From Neocallimastix lanati (nom. inval.) (taxonomy: Eukaryota > Neocallimastigomycota > Neocallimastigomycetes > Neocallimastigales > Neocallimastigaceae), in NCBI GenBank assembly GCA_016946835.1, contig JACVTC010000075.1, positions 124,001-188,000 on the forward strand: a stretch of 64,000 nt of DNA, written 5' to 3'. The notes under the pieces are model-generated. The model made no database searches. It was given only the letters and a program-made list of their open reading frames with translations, and was not told the DNA's origin. Numbering within the stretch: the first letter of the stretch is position 1; each line of letters starts with the position of its first letter. This document shows positions 22,691 through 33,350 of this stretch, in pieces. The position numbers and the translations under genes were made by a program.

Positions 22691-24124
22691 TTACTGATTT
22701 AAATGATCATCTTGAATTAATTCTTCCCGGTTTTTCTGTATAATTTTATGAAGTTTGGGACAGTTACTCTGAAAATGGCCTTGTTCTTTACAGAAATAAC
22801 ATGCTTTGATAGTTAGATTTTTCATTTTTCTTGTTAAATCCTCCATTTCTTTTCCTTCTTTAGACCTTTCTATTCTTAATTTATCAAAACTTTTTTGGTT
22901 ATTATAATTGTTAGTATTACTACTTCTAAGATTAGAACGAGAATAGTTATTAGAAAAAGAATTATTAGATGTAAAATTTTGCCTTAGTTGGGTACTTCCT
23001 TGATTTGACCTATTTTGCAAACGGTCTACCTTTTCAGCGATTTGATAACCTTTTGAAAGAGTTAAATCATCTTCCAATGCTACTCGTTTCCAAGCTTCTT
23101 GGTTGTTTTCTAAAGCATCAACATAATCTAATACACTTATTAATAATTTTGTTCCAGAAAAATAATTTTTACAAAATATAAGTAATGGAGTATTATTATT
23201 ATTGTCAGTTATATTTACATCAGCTCCATATTCAATTAATGAATTTACTATATCTTCCTTTCCATATTTACAAGCAATAAATAATGCTGTTTCTCCTTTA
23301 TTATTAATTTTATTTATATCTACTTCAAATTTAATTAATGTGGGTATACATTTATTAAAATATACTTTAGAGCATAATTCATGTAAAACTGTATTTCCTT
23401 TTTCATTTACTTTATTTATATTTGCACCATTATCAACTAAAAACTTTATAACTTCTTCACTAGGGTCGTTGGAACAATGTTCATGTAATGGTGTATTCCT
23501 GAATTTATTAACTATATTTATATTTATATTATATATATTACAACTATTTAAGAATTCTAATATTTCTAAATTAGTGCATTCGCAAGCTTTATGTAACAGT
23601 GTATTATTATAATTAGTTATTACTTTGGTATTTCCTCCATATTTAATTAATATTTTTATTATTTCCAGATATCCATAAAAACAAGCGACATGTAAGGGTG
23701 TTTGAAATTCATTGGTATATCTATTCACAAAATATTTTTCTCCTTCAACATCTATCATGTGAAAATTAACTATTGAATTAGATTTAATTTCTTTCTCTTT
23801 GATTAATATAATTTTAAACATTTCTTTTGAAATTTTATTTTTATTTTTATAATATAAAAGTAAATTTATAATAAATTCATTATCATATTTAAAATATTTA
23901 TCAAATTCATAATCTCTACAGAAATTATAATTTTCAAATAACTCTTTTAAAAGTTCATCTAAATCAGCTGTATTATTACCTTTTATTAATCTAAAAATTA
24001 AATTCTTTATACTATAGCTACTAATATTTTCTTCATTATAATCTTTATTATATTTGTTTTCTTCTTTAAGAATTCTTTTTAATACTGAATTTTCTTTATT
24101 TTTATAATATTCTATATTGTTCAT
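22691..24124 (-). CDS. Ankyrin-repeat protein fused in frame to gypsy gag tail (477 aa)
   Basis: A single open frame. Residues 1-135 form a Lys/Asn/Glu-rich leader resembling the leader of the ankyrin gene at 4751-6019. Residues ~136-330 are ankyrin units (QTPLHVACFYGYLEIIKIL, TLLHKACECTNLEIL, NTPLHEHCSND, NTVLHELCSK, ETALFIACKYGKEDIV, NTPLLIFCKNYF). From about residue 336 (DALENNQEAWKRVALEDD) it is gag-like, with a basic Asn/Ser/Arg-rich segment and a CCHC knuckle, C442-X2-C445-X4-H450-X4-C455 (ACYFCKEQGHFQSNC). The junction lies near 23120. The ankyrin tail expected from the paralogue is absent. The rest of the element follows downstream. Either the element invaded the gene and lost its 5' end by deletion, or this is a true chimera; expression is unknown. 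Confidence 0.8.
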   Translation of the reverse strand: MNNIEYYKNKENSVLKRILKEENKYNKDYNEENISSYSIKNLIFRLIKGNNTADLDELLKELFENYNFCRDYEFDKYFKYDNEFIINLLLYYKNKNKISKEMFKIILIKEKEIKSNSIVNFHMIDVEGEKYFVNRYTNEFQTPLHVACFYGYLEIIKILIKYGGNTKVITNYNNTLLHKACECTNLEILEFLNSCNIYNININIVNKFRNTPLHEHCSNDPSEEVIKFLVDNGANINKVNEKGNTVLHELCSKVYFNKCIPTLIKFEVDINKINNKGETALFIACKYGKEDIVNSLIEYGADVNITDNNNNTPLLIFCKNYFSGTKLLISVLDYVDALENNQEAWKRVALEDDLTLSKGYQIAEKVDRLQNRSNQGSTQLRQNFTSNNSFSNNYSRSNLRSSNTNNYNNQKSFDKLRIERSKEGKEMEDLTRKMKNLTIKACYFCKEQGHFQSNCPKLHKIIQKNREELIQDDHLNQ

Positions 24125-24402
24125 TTTTATACTTATCAGTAAATATATATTTTAAATATTTTTTAAAATAGTTATTATTACTCTTTAATTTATAAATAAA
24201 AAATCATTTTAGAAATTATGACTTAATTTATTATTTATATCTTTAATTTAAAAAATTTGTTAATGATATTAAATAGATTAATTTAATTTAAATACACATA
24301 ATTTTAAAATTATAAGATTTTTTCAAATATTATTCAATCTATACAAACTTAAATATTAAAATATATAAATAATAAAAAAAAAAAAAGATTAATTTATTAA
24401 AA
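24125..24402. promoter_or_regulatory. Divergent intergenic region
   Basis: 278 bp between the diverging starts of the ankyrin-gag ORF and the decayed Ser-rich gene. It presumably held both promoters; no specific site could be supported. Confidence 0.35.
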
Positions 24403-25390
24403 ATGTTATTGAAATTAATACTAATAGGTATTAGTGTAAGTTTGAGTTATGGTAATTCAGTATATAATAATTCAACAGAAAATTTAGAATTTTGTCTTTA
24501 CATAAAAAATAGTATAATCAAAACAATTAATCCATTTTATGTTGATTTGGATTCTGATAAAGCCATTTATTTCAATAACATTGAAGAGTACACTTAATAT
24601 CTTGGTCCTAATTGGGCAGGTGTTTCATACTGTGGTAATAATACCTTGATTATGTTGGAGAATACTATAAAATTGTTGAAAATAAAAATTTTAATAAAAG
24701 AAAAATAAAAAATGAATCGACTTATGATAATAGTTTTCCTGAAACTAATGATGAAAATATTAACAAGGGACGCACAATGGATGACTATAGAAAAAAAATT
24801 ATGATGATTTAATTAAGCAGGGTTTAAAAAATGTCGCTTTAACAAGTAACAATCCCTCGTATAATCCATATCATAGAGATTTAATTAAGGTAAAAAATAT
24901 TCGTTATACAAATATGGTTACAACTTTGGGAATTTAGTATAATCTTAACGAAATTGATAAAGAATTATACAACAAGTTTTTAAGGGAAAATGAAGATAAA
25001 GGTAAAGATTTTAAAGAATGTGATAGTTTTCAATTGACTGAAGGATCAACTTATACTTGTTCTGTTGCCTATACTAATGAAGTTCAAGATACTATTAGTA
25101 TTTCTAATAGCAGAGGTACCTCTTATCATAAATCCTATGGTTAAGTTTACAGTAAAGGTGATACCTCTACTGATTAAATTAATAAATCGATTAAGTTAGC
25201 TCATGCTCTTTCTGGATCTAAATCAATTTCTAAATCATTATCAGATGGTGGCTCTTGTTCTATTGAAAAAGTCTATACTGTAATTAATTCAAAAAGTAAA
25301 TCTCTTTCGGATGCTCGAGAAAGCTGTCATGGAGAAACGAATAAACGCTCAATATCGCATATTGAAAGTGAAGGTCAATTTTTTAGTTAA
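24403..25390 (+). pseudogene. Decayed Ser-rich secreted protein gene
   Basis: ATG 24403 starts a good signal peptide (MLLKLILIGISVSLSYGNS). Nonsense codons in phase: TAA 24595-24597, TAG 24935-24937, TAA 25142-25144 and TAA 25175-25177, all where Gln would fit. Two phase changes lie between 24640 and 24810. Readable pieces include YLGPNWAGVSYCGNNTL, DYVGEYYKIVENKNF, KQGLKNVALTSNNPSYNP and, from about 25040, the Ser-rich GSTYTCSVAYTNEV, ALSGSKSISKSLSDGGS and SLSDARESCHGET. This Ser-rich part resembles the gene at 7016, so they are probably family members. The frame ends at TAA 25388-25390, inside the first unit of the satellite. Confidence 0.65.
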
Positions 25391-27697
25391 ATATAAAAAT
25401 GATGGAAATCAAAACTTGTAAAATCTTTGAATTAATTTATTGAAATTTCAAAATTAATTTAACAAAAAAAAAAAAAAATAAAAATAAAAATATCGAAAAA
25501 TCCAAATAATAAACAAATATTTTATTTATTATTTTTTTTATTATGTTTTATATTTATTTTTCTTTATTTTTTTATCTCGAAAAAATGGAATGTATTTTTT
25601 AATAGTTTGTCAAGTAACGTGAACACTATGTTATATGTAAAATAATCATAAATAATTTAATTAATATATTCCTATTTTTTTTAGTTAAATATAAAAATGA
25701 TGGAAATTAAATCTTGTTAAATTTTGAATTAATTTATTGAAATTTCAAAATTAATTCAACAAAACAAAATAAAAAAAATAAAAAATTAAAATAATATTTA
25801 TATATTGTATATATATATATTTTTTTTCATAATATATATTTATTTTTCTTTATTTTTCACTCAAAAATATGAAATGTATTTTTTAATAGTTTGTCAAGTA
25901 ACGTGAACACTATGTTATATGTAAAATAATCATAAATAATTTAATTAATAAGTTCTTATAATTTTTTAGTTAAATATAAAAATGATGGAAATCAAAACTT
26001 ATAAAATCTTTGAATTAATTTATTGAAATTTCAAAATTAATTTAACAAAAAAAAAAAATAAAAATATCGAAAAATCCAAATAATAACCAAATATTTTATT
26101 TATTATTTTTTTTATTATGTTTTATATTTATTTTTCTTTATTTTTTTATCTCGAAAAAATGGAATGTATTTTTTAATAGTTTGTCAAGTAACGTGAACAC
26201 TATGTTATATGTAAAATAATCATAAATAATTTAATTAATATATTCCTATTTTTTTTAGTTAAATATAAAAATGATGGAAATTAAATCTTGTTAAATTTTG
26301 AATTAATTTATTGAAATTTCAAAATTAATTCAACAAAACAAAATAAAAAAAATAAAAAATTAAAATAATATTTATATATTGTATATATATATATTTTTTT
26401 TCATAATATATATTTATTTTTCTTTATTTTTCACTCAAAAATATGAAATGTATTTTTTAATAGTTTGTCAAGTAACGTGAACACTATGTTATATGTAAAA
26501 TAATCATAAATAATTTAATTAATAAGTTCTTATAATTTTTTAGTTAAATATAAAAATGATGGAAATCAAAACTTATAAAATCTTTGAATTAATTTATTGA
26601 AATTTCAAAATTAATTTAACAAAAAAAAAAAATAAAAATATCGAAAAATCCAAATAATAACCAAATATTTTATTTATTATTTTTTTTATTATGTTTTATA
26701 TTTATTTTTCTTTATTTTTTTATCTCGAAAAAATGGAATGTATTTTTTAATAGTTTGTCAAGTAACGTGAACACTATGTTATATGTAAAATAATCATAAA
26801 TAATTTAATTAATATATTCCTATTTTTTTTAGTTAAATATAAAAATGATGGAAATTAAATCTTGTTAAATTTTGAATTAATTTATTGAAATTTCAAAATT
26901 AATTCAACAAAACAAAATAAAAAAAATAAAAAATTAAAATAATATTTATATATTGTATATATATATATTTTTTTTCATAATATATATTTATTTTTCTTTA
27001 TTTTTCACTCAAAAATATGAAATGTATTTTTTAATAGTTTGTCAAGTAACGTGAACACTATGTTATATGTAAAATAATCATAAATAATTTAATTAATAAG
27101 TTCTTATAATTTTTTAGTTAAATATAAAAATGATGGAAATCAAAACTTATAAAATCTTTGAATTAATTTATTGAAATTTCAAAATTAATTTAACAAAAAA
27201 AAAAAATAAAAATATCGAAAAATCCAAATAATAACCAAATATTTTATTTATTATTTTTTTAATATGTTTTATATTTATTTTTCTTTATTTTTCACTCAAA
27301 AATATGAAATGTATTTTTTAATAGTTTGTCAAGTAACGTGAACACTATGTTATATGTAAAATAATCATAAATAATTTAATTAATAAATTCTTAATATTTT
27401 TTAGTTAAATACAAAAATGATAGAAATCAAAACTTATAAAATCTTTGAATTAATTTATTGAAATTTCAAAATTAATTTAACAAAAAAAAAAAAAAATTAA
27501 AATCCAAATAATATTAATAAATTATTTATTATTAGTTTACGTTATATGTTCATTTTTCTTTATTTTTTTTATCTCAAAAACAATGAAAAGTATTTTTTAA
27601 TAGGTAGTCAAGTAACGTGAACACTATGTTATATGTAAAATAATCATAAATAATTTAATTAATAAAATTTCATTATTTTTTAGTTAAATACAAAATA

Positions 27698-27731
<34 letters not shown>

Positions 27732-27765
27732 GAATTAATTTACTGAAATTTCAATATTAATATAA
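25381..27765. repeat. Eight-copy satellite with 284/290-bp alternation
   Basis: The conserved block GTCAAGTAACGTGAACACTA occurs at 25609, 25893, 26183, 26467, 26757, 27041, 27328 and 27607, giving spacings of 284, 290, 284, 290, 284, 287 and 279. Two unit types alternate: A (with ATATCGAAAAATCC and ATCTCGAAAAAATGG) and B (with TTGTATATATATA and TTTCACTCAAAAATATG). A 574-bp AB dimer is thus the period, with A/B pairs almost identical to each other. The last two copies are diverged and partial. Each unit also has an inverted repeat around TTGAAATTTCAA. Confidence 0.9.
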
Positions 27766-28160
27766 AAACAAAACAAATAATTACATTATAATTTTAATAA
27801 AATATACTATAAATAAAAATAAATAAATAAATAAAAAAAAAAAAAAAGAATTAAAATGAAATAAAAAATATATTTTATTAAAAAACAAATATAAAAATAT
27901 TTAAAAAATAATTTTTAAAAATTAATAAGAATATATATTTCTTTTATATATATATATTATTTTTATTTTTTTTTTTTTTATAAAAAATCTATTTTAATAT
28001 TTAAAAGAAATTTTTTAATTATTTTATGTAATATATAAATTTTATTTTTTTTATTTTATTTAATATTTGTTTTATTTAAAATAATAAAAATGCTACATGT
28101 TTCAATATAATATTATTAAAATAAACATAAGAATAAAAAAATTACATGGAATATATAAAA
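27766..28160. other. AT-rich stretch after the satellite
   Basis: Only A/T runs and short repeats; nothing coding is seen. Confidence 0.6.
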
Positions 28161-28164
28161 TTGG

Positions 28165-28395
28165 GTTAGGTTATACTGGCCTCGCTTCAAAGGAAAATTA
28201 GGAAACTGGAGAAGCATTCTAAAAAAAAAAAAAAAAAACAGCAGAACTAGAAAATTCTCAGCAATAATTCGCATGTCATAGAGCCATTTGCTTTAATACT
28301 TAGTAGGACCGCCCAGTAGGGACAATATCCACCAATGGGAAAACATACCGAAATATTGTTGCTACCTTAATATTCTAAAAGGTGGTACTACTCTG

Positions 28396-28400
<5 letters not shown>
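28165..28400 (+). pseudogene. GC-richer island, possible ubiquitin-conjugating (E2)-like relic
   Basis: Composition is clearly less AT-rich than its surroundings. One frame reads VGPPSRDNIHQWENIP and, 13 residues later, KGGTTLN. This resembles the E2 pattern AGP..DNI..W...I.GP...Y.GG.F.L. An upstream part (FKGKLRKLEKHSKK) could match the first helix, but the frames are interrupted and a poly(A) run lies inside. It is weakly supported and could be another gene relic. Confidence 0.25.
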
Positions 28401-28431
<31 letters not shown>

Positions 28432-29500
28432 TTTATAATTTATTTTTATATCCTATTTAAGGTACAAAAGTATTATTTTTTACACTTTTATTTTAATATG
28501 TTATTAAATTTATAAATATTGTTGATTATTGTAACAAATCTTAATGTTACTTAAGACTGTTTTAAGGTTTTTTCACACAAAAGGTTCTCGACACTAAAGT
28601 AATTCAAAATATGTTTTATTAAAATAAGTTTTTTTATTAGAAAAAATGTAAATTATTATTTTATTAATTAATTATTGTAATATTTTAAATTACTTTAAAA
28701 TTAATTAATAAAAGCACAAGTAAAAACATTTTATTATGAAATTTTACACCTCTTTATAGTTTTTCAGGAAAATTAATTATTTTAAGTTATCAGTTGTTAT
28801 TAGTAATTATTAGAAATAAAAGAAAATTAAAGAAAATTAAAGAAAACTAAAGAAAACAAGTTTTCTTTCTAGAAAATGAATCTTTGATAAAAAATGATAA
28901 AAAATATTAATAAAATAGATTTTTCTAGTTTTATCGGTTCAATTGTTTAACCGATAAACACTAGTAATTTCTTTAATATTCTAGTTATAATAAATAAAAA
29001 GTTATTAAAATTTGAAAAGAGTGGGTGTCAAACCCTAAGGGTTCAGTCCGATGGTTGTGGTAACTTACCATTGAACCATGGTTATTAATTTGCTAGTTAT
29101 GAGTTTCGTTACAATTATCAATAAATAGAGCAAATGTTTTATAAATAATATTCTTCAAAGATTATTCCTTTCTAGTATTTCTTCTCCCTTAAAATTTAAG
29201 TTTAAATTGTAATCTTTAAATTGTCGACTTTGTGGAAGACACAATTTTTTAGAAATATCTATAAAAATATTTTTCAGGAATATCGTTAATCCATCTACTA
29301 AATTACTTTTATATTTAACCTAATTCTGTTTAATCTTATTTTACGTTATAAATTACTTTATATAATAAAGTCAAGTATCTATAGACCTTGCTTTTTAATT
29401 AATTGATTGATTTTTACAATTGTATATATTTACATTATAATCAATATTTACATTCATAAAAGTAATTGAGTAGTCTAATTCCTTTTATATATATTTTAGG
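28401..29500. other. Intergenic stretch with a strong hairpin
   Basis: No gene is seen. It contains the 28925-28964 hairpin, an (AGAAAAYTAA)n run near 28810-28860, and a GC-richer patch at 29020-29095 with two short palindromes (AACCCTAAGGGTT, AACCATGGTT). Confidence 0.5.
28925..28964. repeat. 15-bp stem hairpin with one bulge
   Basis: Left arm CTAGTTTTATCGGTT (28925-28939), loop caattgttt, right arm AACCGATAAACACTAG (28949-28964). All left-arm bases pair, with a single unpaired C on the right side. Confidence 0.75.
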
Positions 29501-29509
29501 TACCAGAAA

Positions 29510-30480
29510 CAATATTTGCAACGTTCGTTGAGAACTATAAATTACGTAATGTTTGGAGTTTAAAACACCAACTCGTAGACATTTCTCCCATACATGTAAT
29601 GAACCTGATAATTAACCTTCTAGTTTCTACACCTCCAGCATAATCTTCATTAACAAATGCTACTCTAGATTCTTTTCTTAAAAATTTTTAAGCCCAAATT
29701 CATAGTTCCTTTCAGAGGTATCTGAATATTCTTCAAACATTCTCTTAATTTTCCGATGTGAGTTCCTTTTGATTTTCTGACTGCTTTTATTGACAGAAAA
29801 AATAATGTCAAGTCCTGTACATATTGAAAAGAATAGAATCTAGGAGTCTTCCAATACCAAGTTTCATCTATAGTATTTTTTTTTTTTTTTTGTTTTCTTA
29901 ACTTCTTTATTTTCTAATGATTTCATGTTCTTAAAGTGGGTTAAATTTTAAAAATATTATAGCTATCTAATAAATCAAACTGAATATTTATTTTAGTTTA
30001 CTTTAATCATTTCTCATATCTTCATAAATGTAATAAACATATCACGAATTCAACATCTCCATTTTCTTTTATTTTAAGCTTTTATTTTTTTAAGTTTTTT
30101 TTTTTATGTTATTAATTTCTTTATTTTTATCAGATATCGGTACATTATCTATATATACTCTGAGAATACAATTAATAATATTTTGAATTCTTTATTTATA
30201 GATAAAGCTTTACTAATTGTTTAAATATCAGGTTTATATAGAAATTATTTTATTCATTATTCAATTCTTTTTCTGCTTAGCTTAAATCCATATATAGCCT
30301 TAAAAATTTTTTATTGTAATCTGGATGTCCTTCAGGCTGTTTCATGTATACTTCTTCAGTGAGATTTGGATTTAGGAAGGCGACAATAATATCAATTTAT
30401 TTTATTTTGAAGCCTTTTTCTTTTTTTTTTTTTTTGTGTGTAGCAGAAGAGGTGAATATTCTAAGAAAAATTTGTTTTAA
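29510..30480 (-). mobile_element. Old Ty1/copia remnant (RT to RNase H)
   Basis: Minus-strand reading gives copia blocks in the right order. RT: DIIVAFLNPNL then EEVYMKQPEGHPDYN (about 30310-30400). RNase H: CTGLDIIFSVNK (about 29.8 kb), YAGGVETRR and STSWCFKLQ (about 29.55-29.65 kb). The fragment is heavily broken, with many changes, and no LTR was found. A possible trace of the integrase end (LFFEHSPG) on the same strand near 30.95 kb would extend it to the right. Old compared with the element at 7408. Confidence 0.7.
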
Positions 30481-31029
30481 AATTTTGGAATTGCAGTTAT
30501 TATTATCATAGAATTTTTTTTATTACGATTACTGTTATTATTAGTATTGCCATTACTTATTACTATAATTATTACTGTTGTTATATTTAAAAATATTATA
30601 ATTGTTTTTCTAGTTATTATTATTATTATTATCAATGTTATCATTGCTTTATTTCATTTGTATTTTAATTACTATTTTTTGTTTTTGCTATGTTTCCTTT
30701 TAGTGATAATATTTGTAATAGATCTATACTTAACCTAATATATAGATTATCTTCATGGTGGTTGTTATAAATTGAATTTAGGTTATATAAATAGAGGTGT
30801 CTACCTGTTAATAAGAATTACTTACTTATGTTTTGGTCATTAATTATAACAGTTATTCCTTCCGATTTTGTTACAGGAATAAAAAATTTGTAAAATTGAA
30901 AGTGAAGGTGGACAATTATTTCAAAAAAATAAATTCCTGGACTATGTTCAAAGAAAAGGACAGTACTAAAGAAAATATGATTCTATTTCAGAAAATATCA
31001 AAAATAATATTATTTATTGATGAATAAAC

Positions 31030-31035
31030 AAAAAA

Positions 31036-31066
<31 letters not shown>

Positions 31067-31830
31067 TAGTAATACTTAAAAAATTTAAATAATTCTTTAT
31101 TTCGTTCTTCACTTATTCATTGGGTTAATAAAATTGCTGATAATATAATATTAAAAGAATATATAATAATTATCAAAGAAAATTTAAAAAAAAAATGAAA
31201 GGTACAAGTGAAACAAGAAATAATCAATATAAATGGTGAACTTTGCTTTCAAAATTATTTTAAAAATAGTAATATTAATAATCTTAAAAGATTAAATTTA
31301 AATAAATATTTATTATGTTACAGAAGTGAATCTTATATTTTCTTTTTTTTTTATCTTTTTCTTTTTATAAAAATTAAATGTTTATAACAATTATTATTAT
31401 TATTATTATTATTTTATTTACAATGTTTTTTTTTTTTTTTTTTTATCAAAGATTTATTTGTAATCCTTATTACTATAAATTTTTTATTATTTCCATAAAT
31501 TAAGTCTTTTAATTTATTTTATATAACCATTAATATATTATATATATATATATATTGTTAATCCTTGTTATTTAATTATTTAGACTAGAAATAGAATACT
31601 TTTCAAAAAAAAAAAAAAAAATTTCCATTTCTTTTTAGAGTAGAAAGTGAATACATTATCAATATTTTATTAAATAAATAATTTTTTTTTTTTTTTAAAC
31701 TAAAAAGTTTAGTACATTTTCAGTGCTTTATTAATTTTTATCTTTTTAAAGTAGAAATAGAATATGCTTCAATTACTTTATTAAATAATTAATTTTTTTT
31801 AATTTTTTTTTTTTTTTTATTTTATTTTTT

Positions 31831-31863
<33 letters not shown>

Positions 31864-32006
31864 GACTAGGAAAAAATACACTTCTAGTTATTTATTTAAG
31901 AGGAAATTATATTTTTATGTTTTACATTTGTTATAAAAATTACTTATATAGCTTAACGATAAATATAAAATATTTGTAAAAATATTAAATCAATTAAAAA
32001 AATAAT

Positions 32007-32066
<60 letters not shown>

Positions 32067-32134
32067 AATTTATTATGGAAAATTAAATTTATTAAAGATT
32101 AAAAATAAATTCAATCGTTAAAATAATTTCGGTA
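31030..32134. other. Homopolymer-rich intergenic stretch
   Basis: Nothing coding is seen. Several long A or T tracts occur, including about 50 A at 32015-32064 and about 30 T near 31831-31861. Confidence 0.6.
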
Positions 32135-33088
32135 TCAAGTACTGTTAGTATTTATGTCTGAAATATATATAATTGGACTACTAATACTATTGTTCCAAAC
32201 CATAGGTCCTTTATAGAAAGGGATACATAAATAGGTACAAGTAGATGCTTTGAAAATGGAACATATCAAAATATAAATTGTAGGTTCTTCATAACCATAA
32301 TAATTTACAAAATTTAAAGGCTTAATAATCATGAAGGCCCATTTATTGATATCGAAGGACATTTCATTTTTATTATCACAGTTAAACCCATGATGAAGGT
32401 GAACCCTTTTAGATTCAGTTTGTGAAATTATTACAGTTCCATCTGCCGAGAGACCACCACAACAGTTTTTTTTTTTTTTTTTTTTTTTAATTCCAATTTG
32501 CTTTCCTTATTTTTAACACTCTATATCTAAAATATAATTTATAAATAAATTTAATATCATAGATATACCAGTAAAAGAAAATAATAAGTGAATATGAGGT
32601 ATCATGACTTTATTAGATATTATGAGATCAATGCTTGAACACTTAAAACCTTTGGCATAGGTAATATTATTACAAGATAGCTTAGCAATCATCCGTTCAA
32701 TCAAGAAAATATTTTGAAATATATTTCTCAATTTTTTTAAATGATATATTGAAAATCTCCAATTAAGAACATCATGAGAGTTATTATTAGTATGACCTCT
32801 TAACGACTGATCAACTTCAGAGAAAGCTTTTTAAACGAGCAATAGGCCATCTATTTTTAGGGAAGTGAATGTTAGCTATTAAGTAGTTTTGATATCCAAA
32901 TTCTGGCAAAGAATACACCGTTAAGGTACGGTCCAATTAGTTTATTTTAAGTTTTATTGTTATCTTCTACACCATTACAAATGCATTATAATATCTATAA
33001 TACTAATCAATTTTATATACTTTATATTCGTAAAAAATAGAATTAGTAATATAAATCAAACTAAAAGTATAAATAAAAATAAAATTAT

Positions 33089-33123
<35 letters not shown>

Positions 33124-33350
33124 TAATAAAATTAATAGTACAAATAAAAAACATAAATAAAGGAAATAATTATTATAGTATTTAAACTAATTATATATAC
33201 TTTTTAATGGTATGTGAAACAACTTTGACTTTTGATAAGAAGAATATTAAGTTGATTTACCATTGAATATGACACTCTACCAATATAATATTTACCTGAG
33301 GTTCTCAATGGAAGAAAAATTTCTTATTGGTAATACTTTTATCTATAACG
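32135..33350 (-). pseudogene. Unrecognised decayed gene or multi-exon relic
   Basis: Minus-strand pieces with protein-like composition, in order: near 33.25 kb LRTSGKYYIGRVSYSMVN; near 32.9 kb VYSLPEFGYQNYLIANIHF then PKNRWPIARL; after a phase change, EVDQSLRGHTNNNSHDVLN to a stop at 32513; and, after a poly(A)/Lys run, GLSADGTVIISQTESKRVH to the stop at 32135. Trp, Pro, Cys and Arg are frequent, unlike the flanks. The pieces may be exons whose introns I cannot place, or a broken gene. No family was recognised. Confidence 0.45.

Larger units (their letters stand above)
18725..23120 (-). mobile_element. Ty3/gypsy retrotransposon, truncated
   Basis: Minus-strand element. Order from its 5' side: C-terminal gag with a CCHC knuckle (right, fused to an ankyrin ORF), pol start near 22537, protease-like segment near 21.8 kb, RT, RNase H and integrase to 18725. 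The 5' LTR and the N-terminal gag are not seen; the gag sequence passes into an ankyrin gene at about 23120. The 3' LTR must lie left of 18725 but was not delimited. There is about one break in the coding part besides the missing 5' end. The main pol frame is long and clean, so decay is limited. Confidence 0.85.

Noticed and set aside
694-25390. Reassigned genetic code with TAA/TAG read as Gln and TGA as Trp
   Set aside because: The host genes at 4751, 22691, 36806 and 47376 (422 to 963 codons, many CAA for Gln and TGG for Trp) contain no such codons, so decay of particular genes explains the stops better.
29020-29095. tRNA-like sequence on the minus strand (A-box-like TGGTTCAATGG, B-box-like GGTTTGACACC)
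   Set aside because: The acceptor ends do not pair, the T stem has only three pairs and no anticodon stem forms; at most a degenerate relic.
30833-31027. Lys-rich 64-codon ORF
   Set aside because: No similarity, starts amid AT-rich sequence and lies opposite the copia remnant; not supported as a gene.
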